Positions 7,190 to 16,342 of a stretch of DNA of 64,000 bases are shown piece by piece. Numbering within the stretch: the stretch's first letter is position 1; each line of letters opens with the position of its first letter. Both the position numbers and the translations under genes were made by a program. Source of the stretch: Helicobacter cetorum (lineage in GTDB: Bacteria > Campylobacterota > Campylobacteria > Campylobacterales > DZAY01); NCBI GenBank assembly GCA_022729735.1, contig DZAY01000005.1, positions 1-64,000 on the forward strand. The letters run 5' to 3'. The notes beneath the pieces were generated by a model. That model saw only the letters and a program-made list of their open reading frames with translations. It was not told the DNA's origin and did not search any database.

Positions 7190-9694
7190 TTAATTACAGT
7201 AATGTTTTAGCCACATTGCACTGTTTGATGGTATCTCATCTACACTGTTCCAGCTATTATCAATTGAATTTAAATAGAATATTTTTGTATATCCAGAGCA
7301 ACTATTAGGAGTTATATTATCTCTTGTAAAATCACTCCATTTCATAGGATGTTTTACAGCTACCAAATGCCAACTATCTGATGATAATCCTTTGTAATAT
7401 GCTAACTGTTCTGTTTTGTTTTTTATATCATTTGTTCTATCACTACTACCTTTTACCCAAATAGTATCAGAGTTACCAAATATCCAAAGTCCTGTTTTTG
7501 GTGTAATATTTGATGGTGTAGGAGTCCAATTTGAGCCACTAAAGTTATAAATATCAGTTAAAACAGTTCCATCACCATTTTTAATATCAGCACTATTAGC
7601 ACTATATCCATTTTTAATAGATTTCATATTCCATTTAGATTTAGCAACTCCCATTATTTCCAAAGTTTCTAAATCAGTTGTGTTATAACCACTATCTATT
7701 AGAGTTTTGTCGCTATTGGCACCATGACACTCACTAAGATTTCCAAATACATTTCCACCTAAAGAGTTAAAGAAATTATCCATTGAAGTATTAAAATCAT
7801 TATGGCAATCATTCGCTCCACTTATCGTGCTATTGTTTGCAATTACAGAGTTTTTTATAGTTATTAGTCCTTGTCCAGAGATACTATTTTGAGATTTTTT
7901 ATTTATATGAAGACCACCAGCACCACTTATTGTAGTTTGATTATTTACTATTTTTGAGTTATAGATATCAATAATCGTTCTTTGTGATGGATTATCCCCA
8001 ATATCTGCATATATAGCCCCACCATAACTCGCTCTATTTCCAGTCATTGTAGATTCAAATAGCTCTGTATGATATTTCGTATTCTCGCCATTATCCCAAA
8101 TAGATATAGCTCCACCATAAGTGGCATTATTATCTTTAAGAAGAGAGTTTTTAAATATAGCTCTACTAAATGGTCTGTAACCGCCTGAAGCCAAATAAGC
8201 AACACCACCTCTATCAATTGCATAGTTTCTAATAAAAGTAGAATCGTTTGCTACAAATATGCCTTCGCTATCTTCGCTCACAAAAAAAATAACTCCGCCA
8301 TGCTTGGTAGCATTATTCTCTTCAAAGTGTGAGTTATTTACAATAAGAGGAACATCACTATCATCTGGCCTAATGTAAAAGACACCACCACCTTCAGAAG
8401 TATGTGTCGAGTAATTTTTCGTGAAGTTTGAATCATTTATGACAGTCTTCACTGCCCCATCGTAACTTTCTAAATATATTACTCCACCTTTTCCACCATT
8501 ATTCCCAGTTGCTACCACTCTATTTATCTCCACATCCATTGAGCCTTCAGCATTAGCTTTTAAGTATAAAGCACCGCCTGAGCTACCCGATAAGACTCTG
8601 TTATCTGTAAAATTACAATCATTTATCAATAGCTTCTGATGACCTGCTCCTTTTGTTCGCACTCTCATTACTCCGCCATCATTGTCACTACTATTACTTT
8701 CAGTAAAACTGGAGTTTTCAAATATATATTTTAAATTTCCTCTCATGTTTAAGTCAAAAACACCACCTCCATATTTTGTAGCATTCTTGATAAAAGTTGA
8801 GCCACCAACATAAAGCGAACTGTAAGAATCGCTGTCATGAATAAACATAACTCCACCATCATTACTACCTATATTTAACTCAAACTTACTATTTGTGATA
8901 TTTGTATCTATAAAACCTTTGTTTGGTTTAAGATAAAACACGGCAGCTTTGCCATCACCAACATGAAATGTTTTATTATTTGTGAAGTTTGAATCGCTAA
9001 CTTTGATATATGTATCTCTTGCACTATCGTTAAACAAAACACCACCCTTGACTTGTGAAGAGTTATTGTAAAGTTGTGAGTTTGCTATTGTAATGTAGTT
9101 ATATCTGCCAATATTAAAGTTGCTATTGTTGTAGCCACCTTCTAATCCGTGAATAAATATTACACCACCACTAATTTTATTATTCCCATCATATTCAAGT
9201 TCAAGTATTGTTGTATTATTTTCACTCAAAATCGAATTTGAGATATTAAGGTCAGCATCATATAGATATATCGCCCCACCTCTCGCTCCACTATTGTGAG
9301 ATAGATTTGAATCTATGATAGTAATCCTTGAGTTGTAAGCACCTATTGCACTACCATTTCCATCATCTGTATTTTGAGTAGCATTTTTTATTGTGATATT
9401 TGAAAATGTAACATTAGAATCAACTACACTAAAGATATAACTTGTATTTGGATTTACCGTTACATCTGCTTGTGCTTGAATTATATCTGTTTGATGATTT
9501 GCTCCTTGAAATGTTAAATTTTTACCTGAAATATTAACCTCTGTTGCAGTAATCGTGCCATTAATAGTAATTGTATCACCACTTGTTGCACTTGCAACTG
9601 CTCCTGCTAAATCATCTCCCGTAACTGTAACTGTTGCTGAATGCAGTAAATTTGTCATTAACAAACTTGAAACAACTATCGAAACTCTACTCAT
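7190..9694 (-). CDS. Secreted right-handed beta-helix protein with PMP-like repeats
   Basis: A predicted extracellular beta-helix protein of about 834 residues. The track start at 9763 lies inside the promoter; the ATG at 9694 (MSRVSIVVSSLLMTNLLHSA) gives a clean signal peptide and has AAGGG upstream, so I choose it. From about residue 60 to 640 it has at least ten repeats combining an F..N or L..N turn with a GG(A/V)(I/M/L) strand (for example NNATYGGAI, NRASYGGAIYA), as in chlamydial polymorphic membrane proteins. There is no C-terminal barrel. Instead the last 110 residues form a tryptophan-rich domain ending MWLKHYCN, which recurs in the truncated gene at the right edge of the window. First gene of a two-gene operon. 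Confidence 0.72.
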   Translation of the reverse strand: MSRVSIVVSSLLMTNLLHSATVTVTGDDLAGAVASATSGDTITINGTITATEVNISGKNLTFQGANHQTDIIQAQADVTVNPNTSYIFSVVDSNVTFSNITIKNATQNTDDGNGSAIGAYNSRITIIDSNLSHNSGARGGAIYLYDADLNISNSILSENNTTILELEYDGNNKISGGVIFIHGLEGGYNNSNFNIGRYNYITIANSQLYNNSSQVKGGVLFNDSARDTYIKVSDSNFTNNKTFHVGDGKAAVFYLKPNKGFIDTNITNSKFELNIGSNDGGVMFIHDSDSYSSLYVGGSTFIKNATKYGGGVFDLNMRGNLKYIFENSSFTESNSSDNDGGVMRVRTKGAGHQKLLINDCNFTDNRVLSGSSGGALYLKANAEGSMDVEINRVVATGNNGGKGGVIYLESYDGAVKTVINDSNFTKNYSTHTSEGGGVFYIRPDDSDVPLIVNNSHFEENNATKHGGVIFFVSEDSEGIFVANDSTFIRNYAIDRGGVAYLASGGYRPFSRAIFKNSLLKDNNATYGGAISIWDNGENTKYHTELFESTMTGNRASYGGAIYADIGDNPSQRTIIDIYNSKIVNNQTTISGAGGLHINKKSQNSISGQGLITIKNSVIANNSTISGANDCHNDFNTSMDNFFNSLGGNVFGNLSECHGANSDKTLIDSGYNTTDLETLEIMGVAKSKWNMKSIKNGYSANSADIKNGDGTVLTDIYNFSGSNWTPTPSNITPKTGLWIFGNSDTIWVKGSSDRTNDIKNKTEQLAYYKGLSSDSWHLVAVKHPMKWSDFTRDNITPNSCSGYTKIFYLNSIDNSWNSVDEIPSNSAMWLKHYCN

Positions 9695-9742
9695 TTGAAC
9701 CCTTTTTTTTAAATTTATGTCGCTTTTATATCGCATAAAGTT

Positions 9743-9782
9743 ATTATAGCATATAAAATTCAACTTTTTTGCATATAAAATT
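9743..9782 (-). promoter_or_regulatory. Promoter of the beta-helix/serine-rich operon with paired direct repeats
   Basis: On the minus strand TGCTATAAT (9751-9743) is an extended -10 element about 50 bases before the beta-helix ATG. The 12-mer AATTTTATATGC occurs twice, 22 bp apart (9760-9749 and 9782-9771), with the proximal copy running into the -10. No good -35 is present. Two identical sites two helical turns apart and overlapping the promoter suggest an operator (inference). Confidence 0.5.
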
Positions 9783-9863
9783 AATTTTATATTTTAGTTT
9801 AAATTTTAAAAAAATATTAGATTTAAAATATACTGTATTCAAAATACGAGCTTTGAAGAACTT

Positions 9864-9929
9864 TTGGTCGCGAAATGGTCGCGGATTGGTAACGAAAAAG
9901 TCGCGGATTGGTCTCGGAATGGTAATGCT
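9864..9929. repeat. Six tandem imperfect 11-bp GC-rich repeats
   Basis: Six consecutive 11-bp units: TTGGTCGCGAA, ATGGTCGCGGA, TTGGTAACGAA, AAAGTCGCGGA, TTGGTCTCGGA, ATGGTAATGCT, with consensus (T/A)TGGTCGCGGA. They are strikingly GC-rich for this contig and lie in the intergenic gap between the beta-helix promoter and the ATPase pseudogene. The 11-bp period is close to one DNA turn, and as it is not a multiple of three it is unlikely to be selected as protein. The 81-codon ORF across it (9769-10014) is probably spurious. Confidence 0.7.
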
Positions 9930-10102
9930 TGTAAAATTTAGTAAGTTTTATATTTTGTTTTATATATTAATTTATAAAAATAATATTTTTTTAATAAAAT
10001 GCTTTAGCAAATGAAATAAAAAATTTAAATATAGCAAAGCTAGAAAGATGTCGATATAAAAAATGTAGTGTGAATTAGGAATTTTTAAGATAAAGACAAG
10101 AT

Positions 10103-11655
10103 ATGAAAAAACTCCCAATAGGAATTCAAACATTTCAAGATATTAGAGATAAAAATGAAAATTATGTTTATATTGATAAAACAGAAATTGCATTAAAGTT
10201 AATAACTAATGGCAGATATTACTTTTTATCTCGCCCAAGAAGATTTGGAAAGTCTCTATTTCTATCAACTCTAAAAGCAATATTTCAAGGTAAAAAAGAG
10301 CTATTTGAAGAGCTTTATATTTATGATAAGTGGGATTGGAATACAAAATATCCTGTAATTCATATAAGTTTTGGAAGTGGGGTTTTAGATACTCAAGAGA
10401 AGATACAAGATAAGATAGAAAAAAACTTTAAAGATGCTCAAGAGTTATTAGATATAAAATGCGAAAAACTTAATAATATGGCTATATGCTTTTTAGAATT
10501 AATACAAAAAGCTTACGAAAAATATAATAAAAAAGTTGTAATTTTAGTAGATGAGTATGATAAACCAATATTAGATAATATCGATAATATTGAAATGGCA
10601 AAAGTTGCGAGAGAAGAGCTTAAAAATATTTATTCAGTTATAAAAGATAGTGATGAGTATATCAAGTTTGCATTTTTAATAGGAGTTAGTAAGTTTTCTA
10701 AAGCTTCTATATTTAGTGGATTAAATAATTTAGAAGATATAAGTTTAAACAAAAGATATGGAAATATTTGTGGCTATACTCAAAAAGATTTAGAGAGTTG
10801 CTTTGATGACTATTTTGATGATGTGGATATGAATAGAGTAAAAGATTGGTATAACGGTTATAATTTTTTAGGAGATAGTCTTTATAATCCTTTTGATATT
10901 TTGCTATTTTTAAGCAATGATAAAACTTTTGATAACTACTGGTTTGCAACAGGAACCCCAACATTTTTGATGAAATTAATAGAAAAAAACAGCTACTTTT
11001 TACCAAGTTTAGCAAATTTGATAGTTGATAAAAAGCTCTTAGATAGTTTTGATATAGAAAATCTTGATTTAGAAGTTATTTTATATCAAGCTGGATATTT
11101 GACTATTGAAAAAACAGAAATAACACCATTTGAGACAATTAATTATAAACTAAAACTACCACAAATAAAGAGGTTAAACTATCATTTAATGATTTCATAA
11201 TTGATAGACTATTTGGTGATAGAGATAAAAATAGTAAAAAAATAGATATTTATAAAGCCTTATTTGATAAAGATTTAGAAACCTTTAAAATTTCATTAAT
11301 ATCGCTGTTTGCTTCAATTCCATATAATGACTATACAAACAATCAAATGCAAAATAGTGAAGGATTTTATGCGACTGTAATTTATGTTTATTTGCAAAGT
11401 TTAGGGCTTGAAATAATTGGCGAAGATGTAACAAATAGAGGTCGAATTGATTTAACAATCAAATTCTTAAATAGCATTTATATTTTAGAGTTTAAAATAA
11501 CAAATGAAGAACCATTAGCACAAATAAAGTCTAAAAAATATTATGAAAAATATTTAAATGAAAACAAAGATATATTTTTGATTGGAATTAAGTTTGATAA
11601 ATTTGATAAAAATATAAAAGAGTTTATGTGGGAAAAGTTAGAGCGAAAGCTCTAA
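10103..11655 (+). pseudogene. AAA-ATPase-like/PDDEXK (DUF1703-type) protein, frameshifted
   Basis: The first ORF (365 aa) begins LPIGIQTFQDIRDKNENYVYIDKT and has RPRRFGKS, the Walker-A-like motif of the AAA-ATPase-like family (PF09820), plus LVDEYDKP as Walker B. It should be followed by a PDDEXK_9 nuclease-like domain. The reading frame is lost near 11166-11172 (ACCACAAATAAAG). Restoring one A in that run gives PQNKEVKLSFNDFIIDRLFGD, continuous with the 102-aa ORF at 11347-11655 that carries IDLTIKFLN..YILEFKI (D...EFK active-site pattern). So this is one gene of about 517 codons broken by a single-base deletion, or a sequencing error. The family is widespread and its role is unknown. Confidence 0.85.
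11638..11655. terminator. Hairpin at the convergent ends of the ATPase pseudogene and fliK
   Basis: TTAGAGC-GAAA-GCTCTAA is a perfect 7-bp stem with a GAAA tetraloop made by the last codons and stop of the ATPase gene. It sits 35 bases beyond the minus-strand fliK-like stop. On the plus strand a run of six T's follows only after 16 bases; on the minus strand CTTTT follows directly. It could act as a terminator for either gene but is not a textbook case. Confidence 0.35.
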
Positions 11656-11689
11656 AACTTAATCTCATCTTTTTTAATTCATAAAAAAA

Positions 11690-12928
11690 TCAAATATATT
11701 GTGGTATTACAACTTCTAAACTCTCTATTTCTTCTTCAAATTCACTATTTGCAACATACTCTCTAAAAGCTCTTTCTTGATGTTGATTACTTCCTCCACC
11801 ATTTTGATTTGAGTTAAAGTTCATAGATACATCAGCAAAGCCCATATTTATAAGTGAGTTTTTAAACTCCATAGAGTTTTGCATAAATAGTTGCATTGCA
11901 TTTGGATTTGAGTTTAAATTTAGCACTAAACTATTTCCACGACTAAGAATTGTTACATCTACATCACCTAAATTTGATGGTGAAAGTTCCATTACAAATT
12001 TCATAATAGGTGGTTTATATATATCAATTTTTTCTTTTAAATCTGTTACAAATTTTTTGACTGTTTCTTTAGAATCTCTAATTTTTTGTTCAATACTATC
12101 TTTTGATAAAGCTACAACTTCACTCTCTTTTTTGATATTTTCTACACTTTTTACATCAATTTGTGACTTAGTGTTATCTACTAAAATATGATTATCATTA
12201 GTTACTTCTCTTGGAATTAAAGGTGATAAAATCGTATTACTATTTTCTACTGTTTTTATTTCAGCTTTTAGAGCTTCGCTAAATGGTTCATTTTGCTTCA
12301 AGTCAGCTCTGATTTTTGATTCTATATTTTTTAATAGTTCAGATAAAGCACTCTCTTTTGAAACTTTTTTATCACTTTTATCATTTTTTTCACCTACTTG
12401 TTTTATATTTTTATCATCTTTTGCTGGTGTGATTTGTGAAATTTGCTCTTTTGTTGGCTGTTTTATATCTTTTTGCAAACTATCTAAAATAGCAAATTTT
12501 TCTTCAGTTGAAACTCTATTTATTTTAGTTTCTATATTTTGAGCAGTGTTTTGATTAATATTTTGAGTTTGCAGAACTTCTCTAATTGCATCAACCTCTT
12601 TAATAGTTGATAAAGATATATTTTTTACATTTAATCCTCTATTTTGAGCAATATTTATAAGCTCATCTATATTTTTAGCACTTTTAAACTCATCTAAACT
12701 CTTAAATTTAGACAAAAAATCGCTTAATTCACTCTTTGATGATTTAAATTTATTTAAAATATCACTTTCACTATTTATAACACCAGCAAAATTTGGTAAA
12801 TTACTCTTAACCTCATCTGAATTTCCCATTAAACTATTTAATAAGTTAGAAAATGTATCATCACTTAAATCTGTTTTTTGAGTTTTATTTGCTGTGGCTT
12901 TTGTATTTTTGAGTAAATCAATTAACAT
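11690..12928 (-). CDS. fliK: FliK-like flagellar hook-length control protein
   Basis: FliK is secreted through the flagellar export gate and measures hook length. The conserved C-terminal domain is visible at about residues 310-390: MELSPSNLGDVDVTI, then NSLVLNLNSNP and FKNSLINMGFADVSM, matching the Flg_hook (PF02120) pattern of L.P..LG.V.V. The N-terminal 300 residues are polar, repetitive and poorly conserved, as expected. The track start at 13012 would overlap the divergent promoter; the ATG at 12928 (MLIDLLKNTKA) with GGGGA upstream fits better. It is alone on this strand with no other flagellar structural gene nearby. A FliK-like domain protein outside flagella is the less likely alternative. 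Confidence 0.8.
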   Translation of the reverse strand: MLIDLLKNTKATANKTQKTDLSDDTFSNLLNSLMGNSDEVKSNLPNFAGVINSESDILNKFKSSKSELSDFLSKFKSLDEFKSAKNIDELINIAQNRGLNVKNISLSTIKEVDAIREVLQTQNINQNTAQNIETKINRVSTEEKFAILDSLQKDIKQPTKEQISQITPAKDDKNIKQVGEKNDKSDKKVSKESALSELLKNIESKIRADLKQNEPFSEALKAEIKTVENSNTILSPLIPREVTNDNHILVDNTKSQIDVKSVENIKKESEVVALSKDSIEQKIRDSKETVKKFVTDLKEKIDIYKPPIMKFVMELSPSNLGDVDVTILSRGNSLVLNLNSNPNAMQLFMQNSMEFKNSLINMGFADVSMNFNSNQNGGGSNQHQERAFREYVANSEFEEEIESLEVVIPQYI

Positions 12929-13032
12929 AATTGTCCCCATTTTTAGCAGAAAACAAGCAAATTTTATTCCTTTTACTGTTTTGTCAAAATTTTGTGATAA
13001 AATTAAATCCATTTATAAAAAAGGGGGCATTT

Positions 13033-13503
13033 ATGGGATTTAATTTAGATGAGTTTAAAAGAGGTGTAGCAAAGTTTGTAGATAGTGCATCAAAAAAGAT
13101 AAAACAATATACACCAGAGAGTTTTTCTAAAGAGAAAAAGTTTATAAATAGTGTCGTTGCAAGTTTGGCTTTGATGGCTGTTGCAGATAAAAAAGTTGAA
13201 ACAAGTGAAGTTGTAAAATCATTGGATATTATAAATAGTATGCAAGAGATAAGAGAGCTTGAAATGCAAAAAGATGCAATTGAACTATTTGATATACATA
13301 TTGAAAAACTCACTTCTGTAATTGATAGTGATGTGAAATTCCAAATGGAAGTTGGAAAAGTTTTAGCTGACATTGAAAAGGTAAAATCATATCCAGAGTA
13401 TATTCCAATTATTAAATCTATCCTTGATAATATCTCTATGAGTGATGGTTATATTGCACAAGCAGAAGTAGAGATGAAAAATAAAATTTTATCGCTACTT
13501 TGA
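13033..13503 (+). CDS. TerB-like domain protein
   Basis: A 156-residue, probably cytoplasmic, all-helical protein. The core FINSVVASLALMAVADKKV followed by EL..QKDAIELF and a second acidic pattern ISMSDGYIAQAEVEM resembles the tellurite-resistance TerB family (PF05099), whose members carry acidic metal-binding turns. The track begins at 12931, but ATG 13033 (MGFNLDEFKRG) preceded by AAGGGGG is clearly the start. It stands alone, divergent from fliK and closed by a strong hairpin terminator. TerB domains occur in stress and envelope-associated proteins; there are no other ter genes here, so tellurite resistance itself is not implied. Confidence 0.7.
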   Translation: MGFNLDEFKRGVAKFVDSASKKIKQYTPESFSKEKKFINSVVASLALMAVADKKVETSEVVKSLDIINSMQEIRELEMQKDAIELFDIHIEKLTSVIDSDVKFQMEVGKVLADIEKVKSYPEYIPIIKSILDNISMSDGYIAQAEVEMKNKILSLL

Positions 13504-13504
13504 T

Positions 13505-13542
13505 AAATTATGTGAAGTTAAATTCAACTTCACATAATTTTC
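13505..13542 (+). terminator. Strong Rho-independent terminator after the TerB-like gene
   Basis: AAATTATGTGAAGTT and AACTTCACATAATTT form a perfect 15-bp stem around a 6-base loop (AAATTC), followed by TTTTCTCTT. It begins immediately after the TerB stop codon and separates that gene from the chemosensory operon. Confidence 0.85.
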
Positions 13543-13609
13543 TCTTATAAAGTTGTTATTAGTTTATTTATTATAAACTTTTTATAAAATTTTTATGTTA
13601 GAGGAACAA

Positions 13610-13981
13610 ATGATGCAAAAAACTATTATGGTTGTAGATGATTCTCCAATGATGAGACTGGCTGTAAAAAATGCTTTGGAAGAGTATGGGTTTAAAATTA
13701 TTGAAGCTGGAGATGGTAAAGAAGCACTTTCAAAACTGGAATTAGCTCCTATTAATTTAATCATTTGTGATTTAAATATGCCTGAAATGGATGGATTAAC
13801 TTTTGTAAAAACATATAGAGCCATACCAAAATATCAATATATACCTGTATTAATGCTAACAACTGAAACTTCACAAAGTAAAAAAGAAGAAGGCAAAATG
13901 GCTGGAGTTAGAGCTTGGATGGTTAAACCTTTTAATAAAGAGGTTTTAATATCAGCTATCCAAAAATTAACAGCTATATAA
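13610..13981 (+). CDS. cheY: CheY-like single-domain response regulator
   Basis: A stand-alone receiver domain that would carry a phosphoryl signal from CheA to its target. Visible features are the acidic pocket (VVDDSP), the phospho-acceptor in LIICDLNMPEMDG (about D54), the switch threonine in MLTTE and the conserved lysine in MVKPF. ATG 13610 is preferred over the upstream ATG at 13595 because AGAGG lies five bases before it. First gene of the chemosensory operon, 11 bases before the STAS gene. A second stand-alone receiver (20557) lies in the same operon, so which one contacts the flagellar motor, if either, cannot be read from sequence. Confidence 0.9.
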   Translation: MMQKTIMVVDDSPMMRLAVKNALEEYGFKIIEAGDGKEALSKLELAPINLIICDLNMPEMDGLTFVKTYRAIPKYQYIPVLMLTTETSQSKKEEGKMAGVRAWMVKPFNKEVLISAIQKLTAI

Positions 13982-13992
13982 AGTAGCAAAAA

Positions 13993-14283
13993 GTGGTAAT
14001 AGTAAAAGATGAGAGTTTAATTATCTCTCCTGATGATGAATTGACAATTAAAACTGTGCAAGTTTTTTATGATGAGTTGTCTCAATTTTTAGCAACTGAT
14101 TATAAAAAAGTTTTGCTAAATTTAATAGGTGTAATTAATATTGATAGTGCTGGGTTTCAACTATTAGTTGCCCTCAAAAAAGAGGTTGTTGCGATTGGAA
14201 AGTCGTTTGAAATTATTGGTATATCAAGTGAAGTAGATGACACTATTTCACTATATGGTGCTAATAAATTTTTTGAAAATTAA
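13993..14283 (+). CDS. STAS-domain protein (anti-sigma-factor-antagonist type)
   Basis: A 96-residue single STAS domain. The central INIDSAGFQLLVALKKE corresponds to the conserved loop and helix of SpoIIAA-like proteins, with the serine that is phosphorylated in classical family members. It starts at GTG with little Shine-Dalgarno signal, so translation may depend on coupling to cheY 11 bases upstream. STAS proteins in chemosensory operons usually belong to pathways that control something besides, or in addition to, flagellar rotation; no partner anti-sigma kinase of the RsbW type is seen in the window. Confidence 0.85.
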   Translation: MVIVKDESLIISPDDELTIKTVQVFYDELSQFLATDYKKVLLNLIGVINIDSAGFQLLVALKKEVVAIGKSFEIIGISSEVDDTISLYGANKFFEN

Positions 14284-14295
14284 AAGGTAAAAGAG

Positions 14296-16320
14296 ATGTT
14301 TTTTACTGATGAACAACTAATTGAAGCTATAAAACAGTTTAAAGAAGAGAGCATAGATTTATTAGATGGTATGGAATCTGCTCTGCTTGAAATTCAAGAA
14401 AATGGAATGTCAAATGATAGAATAAATGCTGTATTTAGAGCAGCACATACTCTAAAGGGTTCTGCAAGTATGCTTAAGTTAGAACATTTAGTAGAATTTA
14501 CACATACAGCTGAAAATCTATTAGATGATATTAGAAATGGCAATATATCAATCACAGATGATATGATTAATAGTTTTTTGAAATGTAAAGACCATTTACA
14601 AAATTTGGTTATGTTTTATGCTTCAAATTTAAATCATGAGTTAGATGAGCATACAAAATCGCTTAGCAAACTATTAATAGATGAACTTCAAACTTATGGA
14701 GCAAAAAAGCAAGAAAAAGAGGTAATAACTCTCAAAAAAGTTGAAAAAGAGTCCCAAAATAGTGGTTATGATATAAATGTAATATTTGGCGAACATCTTT
14801 TTAAAGTTGGTATGGAGCCAATACACTTTATAAAATTTTTGGCAACTCTTGGAACTATTGAAGAGTTAAATATAAATTTAGACAAAATTGAGAGATTTAG
14901 AGATTACAATCCCACATCTTGCAAAATTGAAGCTTTTATCAAAATAAAAACAGATGCAACAGTTGATACGATTGAAGATGTTTTTGAATTTATAAGAGAT
15001 GATATAACTTTAAGTATAAAACCATGGAGCAATATAAAAACAGATAAAAAAGTTGTAGAAGTTATTGAACATACTCAACCAATTCAAAGAGCAATAAATC
15101 AACCTTCAGATGAGCATCAAAATCCAATTATTTCAAGCACACTGCGAGTTGAAAGCGAAAAAATCGATACTCTTATAAATTTGATTGGTGAAATGGTAAT
15201 AGCTAATGCAAATGTTGTGCAAAAGTCATTGGAGCTGAATAATGATGAGATGATAGAATCTGTGCAAATTGTATCTCATATGTTAGAAGAGATACGAGAA
15301 AGTGCTATGAAAATTAGAATGGTGCAAATTGGAGAAACTTTTAATAAATATAAAAGAATTGTTCATGATATTAGCAAACAGCTTGGAAAAGATGTAGAGT
15401 TAATAATTAGTGGTGGCGAAACTGAACTTGATAAAACTCTTGTAGAAAAGATTAATGACCCATTAGTTCATATTGTAAGAAATGCTATGGACCACGGGAT
15501 TGAATCTGTAAATGAAAGAGTTCAAAATGGGAAGAAACCAAAAGGAAGATTGTCTCTAAATGCTTTTCACGATGCAGGAACAATTGCTATTGAGATTTCA
15601 GATGATGGCAAAGGTTTAGATGAAGAAAAAATTTTAGAAAAAGCTATTAGTAAAGGTTTGATAGAACCAAATACAAAGTTATCCCAAAAAGATATTTTTA
15701 ATCTAATATTTGAAGCAGGTTTTTCAACAGCAGAGCAGGTTACAAATATATCTGGTCGTGGTGTTGGAATGGATGTTGTTAGAAGAAATATTCAAGCATT
15801 AAGAGGTATTGTTGATATTAAAAGTGCTAAAGATAAAGGTAGCACTTTTACAATCAGATTGCCACTTACTTTAGCTATTATTGATGGTTTTTTAATTAGA
15901 GTTGGAAATACTTATTATGTTATTCCACTTGAAATGGTTATAGAGTGTGTTGAATTGCCAAATAATAATAGTGAAAAAATGAGTGGTAATGATTATATAA
16001 ATTTGAGAGGTTCTATTTTACCGATTTTAAGCATTAGAGAGTTTTTTGGTGAAGATTTACCAAAAGAGAGTTCAAGAGATAATGTAGTTGTTGTAAGATA
16101 TGGAGAAAAAAAGTTTGGACTTATTGTCGAAGAGCTTTTAGGAGAGTTTCAAACAGTAATAAAACCTCTTGGAAAAATATTTAAAGGTGTAAAAGGTATT
16201 GGTGGCTCGACGATATTGGGAAATGGACAAGTAGCATTGATACTTGATTTACCAATGTTAATACACTATTTACTATCAAATACATCTCAAAATACAAGTG
16301 ATGAAGTAAAAGTTTCTTAA
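14296..16320 (+). CDS. cheA: Chemotaxis histidine kinase CheA
   Basis: The central kinase of the operon, 674 residues. Domain order: HPt (P1) with phospho-acceptor H51 in RAAHTLKGSA; a P2-like segment at about 155-240; dimerisation domain from about 280 (STLRVESEKIDTLINLIGEM); HATPase with NAMDHGIES, DDGKGLD and GRGVGMDVV (about 395-520); and a CheW-like P5 domain to about 665. There is no C-terminal receiver, unlike the CheA-REC fusion of Helicobacter and Campylobacter, which fits the presence of separate CheY-like genes on both sides. The operon includes its own receptor, couplers and adaptation enzymes. Confidence 0.96.
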   Translation: MFFTDEQLIEAIKQFKEESIDLLDGMESALLEIQENGMSNDRINAVFRAAHTLKGSASMLKLEHLVEFTHTAENLLDDIRNGNISITDDMINSFLKCKDHLQNLVMFYASNLNHELDEHTKSLSKLLIDELQTYGAKKQEKEVITLKKVEKESQNSGYDINVIFGEHLFKVGMEPIHFIKFLATLGTIEELNINLDKIERFRDYNPTSCKIEAFIKIKTDATVDTIEDVFEFIRDDITLSIKPWSNIKTDKKVVEVIEHTQPIQRAINQPSDEHQNPIISSTLRVESEKIDTLINLIGEMVIANANVVQKSLELNNDEMIESVQIVSHMLEEIRESAMKIRMVQIGETFNKYKRIVHDISKQLGKDVELIISGGETELDKTLVEKINDPLVHIVRNAMDHGIESVNERVQNGKKPKGRLSLNAFHDAGTIAIEISDDGKGLDEEKILEKAISKGLIEPNTKLSQKDIFNLIFEAGFSTAEQVTNISGRGVGMDVVRRNIQALRGIVDIKSAKDKGSTFTIRLPLTLAIIDGFLIRVGNTYYVIPLEMVIECVELPNNNSEKMSGNDYINLRGSILPILSIREFFGEDLPKESSRDNVVVVRYGEKKFGLIVEELLGEFQTVIKPLGKIFKGVKGIGGSTILGNGQVALILDLPMLIHYLLSNTSQNTSDEVKVS

Positions 16321-16342
16321 AATACCAAAAAAAGGATGTGAA

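Larger units (their letters stand above)
9695..10102. other. Intergenic region (about 400 bp) between divergent genes
   Basis: Apart from the promoter with direct repeats (9743-9782) and the 11-bp repeat array (9864-9929), this gap is very AT-rich and I see no convincing gene. The only ORF of any length, 9769-10014 on the plus strand, has no ribosome-binding site and low-complexity composition. The segment just before the ATPase pseudogene has only a weak purine-rich stretch (AAGACAAGAT) ahead of its ATG. Confidence 0.6.

Noticed and set aside
9769-10014. 81-codon plus-strand ORF across the 11-bp repeats
   Set aside because: No ribosome-binding site, low-complexity AT-rich ends, and the 11-bp period is not a codon multiple; the repeat itself is more likely the feature.
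1-11655. Integrated prophage or insertion sequence
   Set aside because: No integrase, transposase, phage structural gene or terminal inverted repeats were found, despite the accessory character of the region.
13033-13503. Tellurite-resistance operon
   Set aside because: Only a single TerB-like domain protein is present; no terA, terC, terD or terE genes lie nearby.
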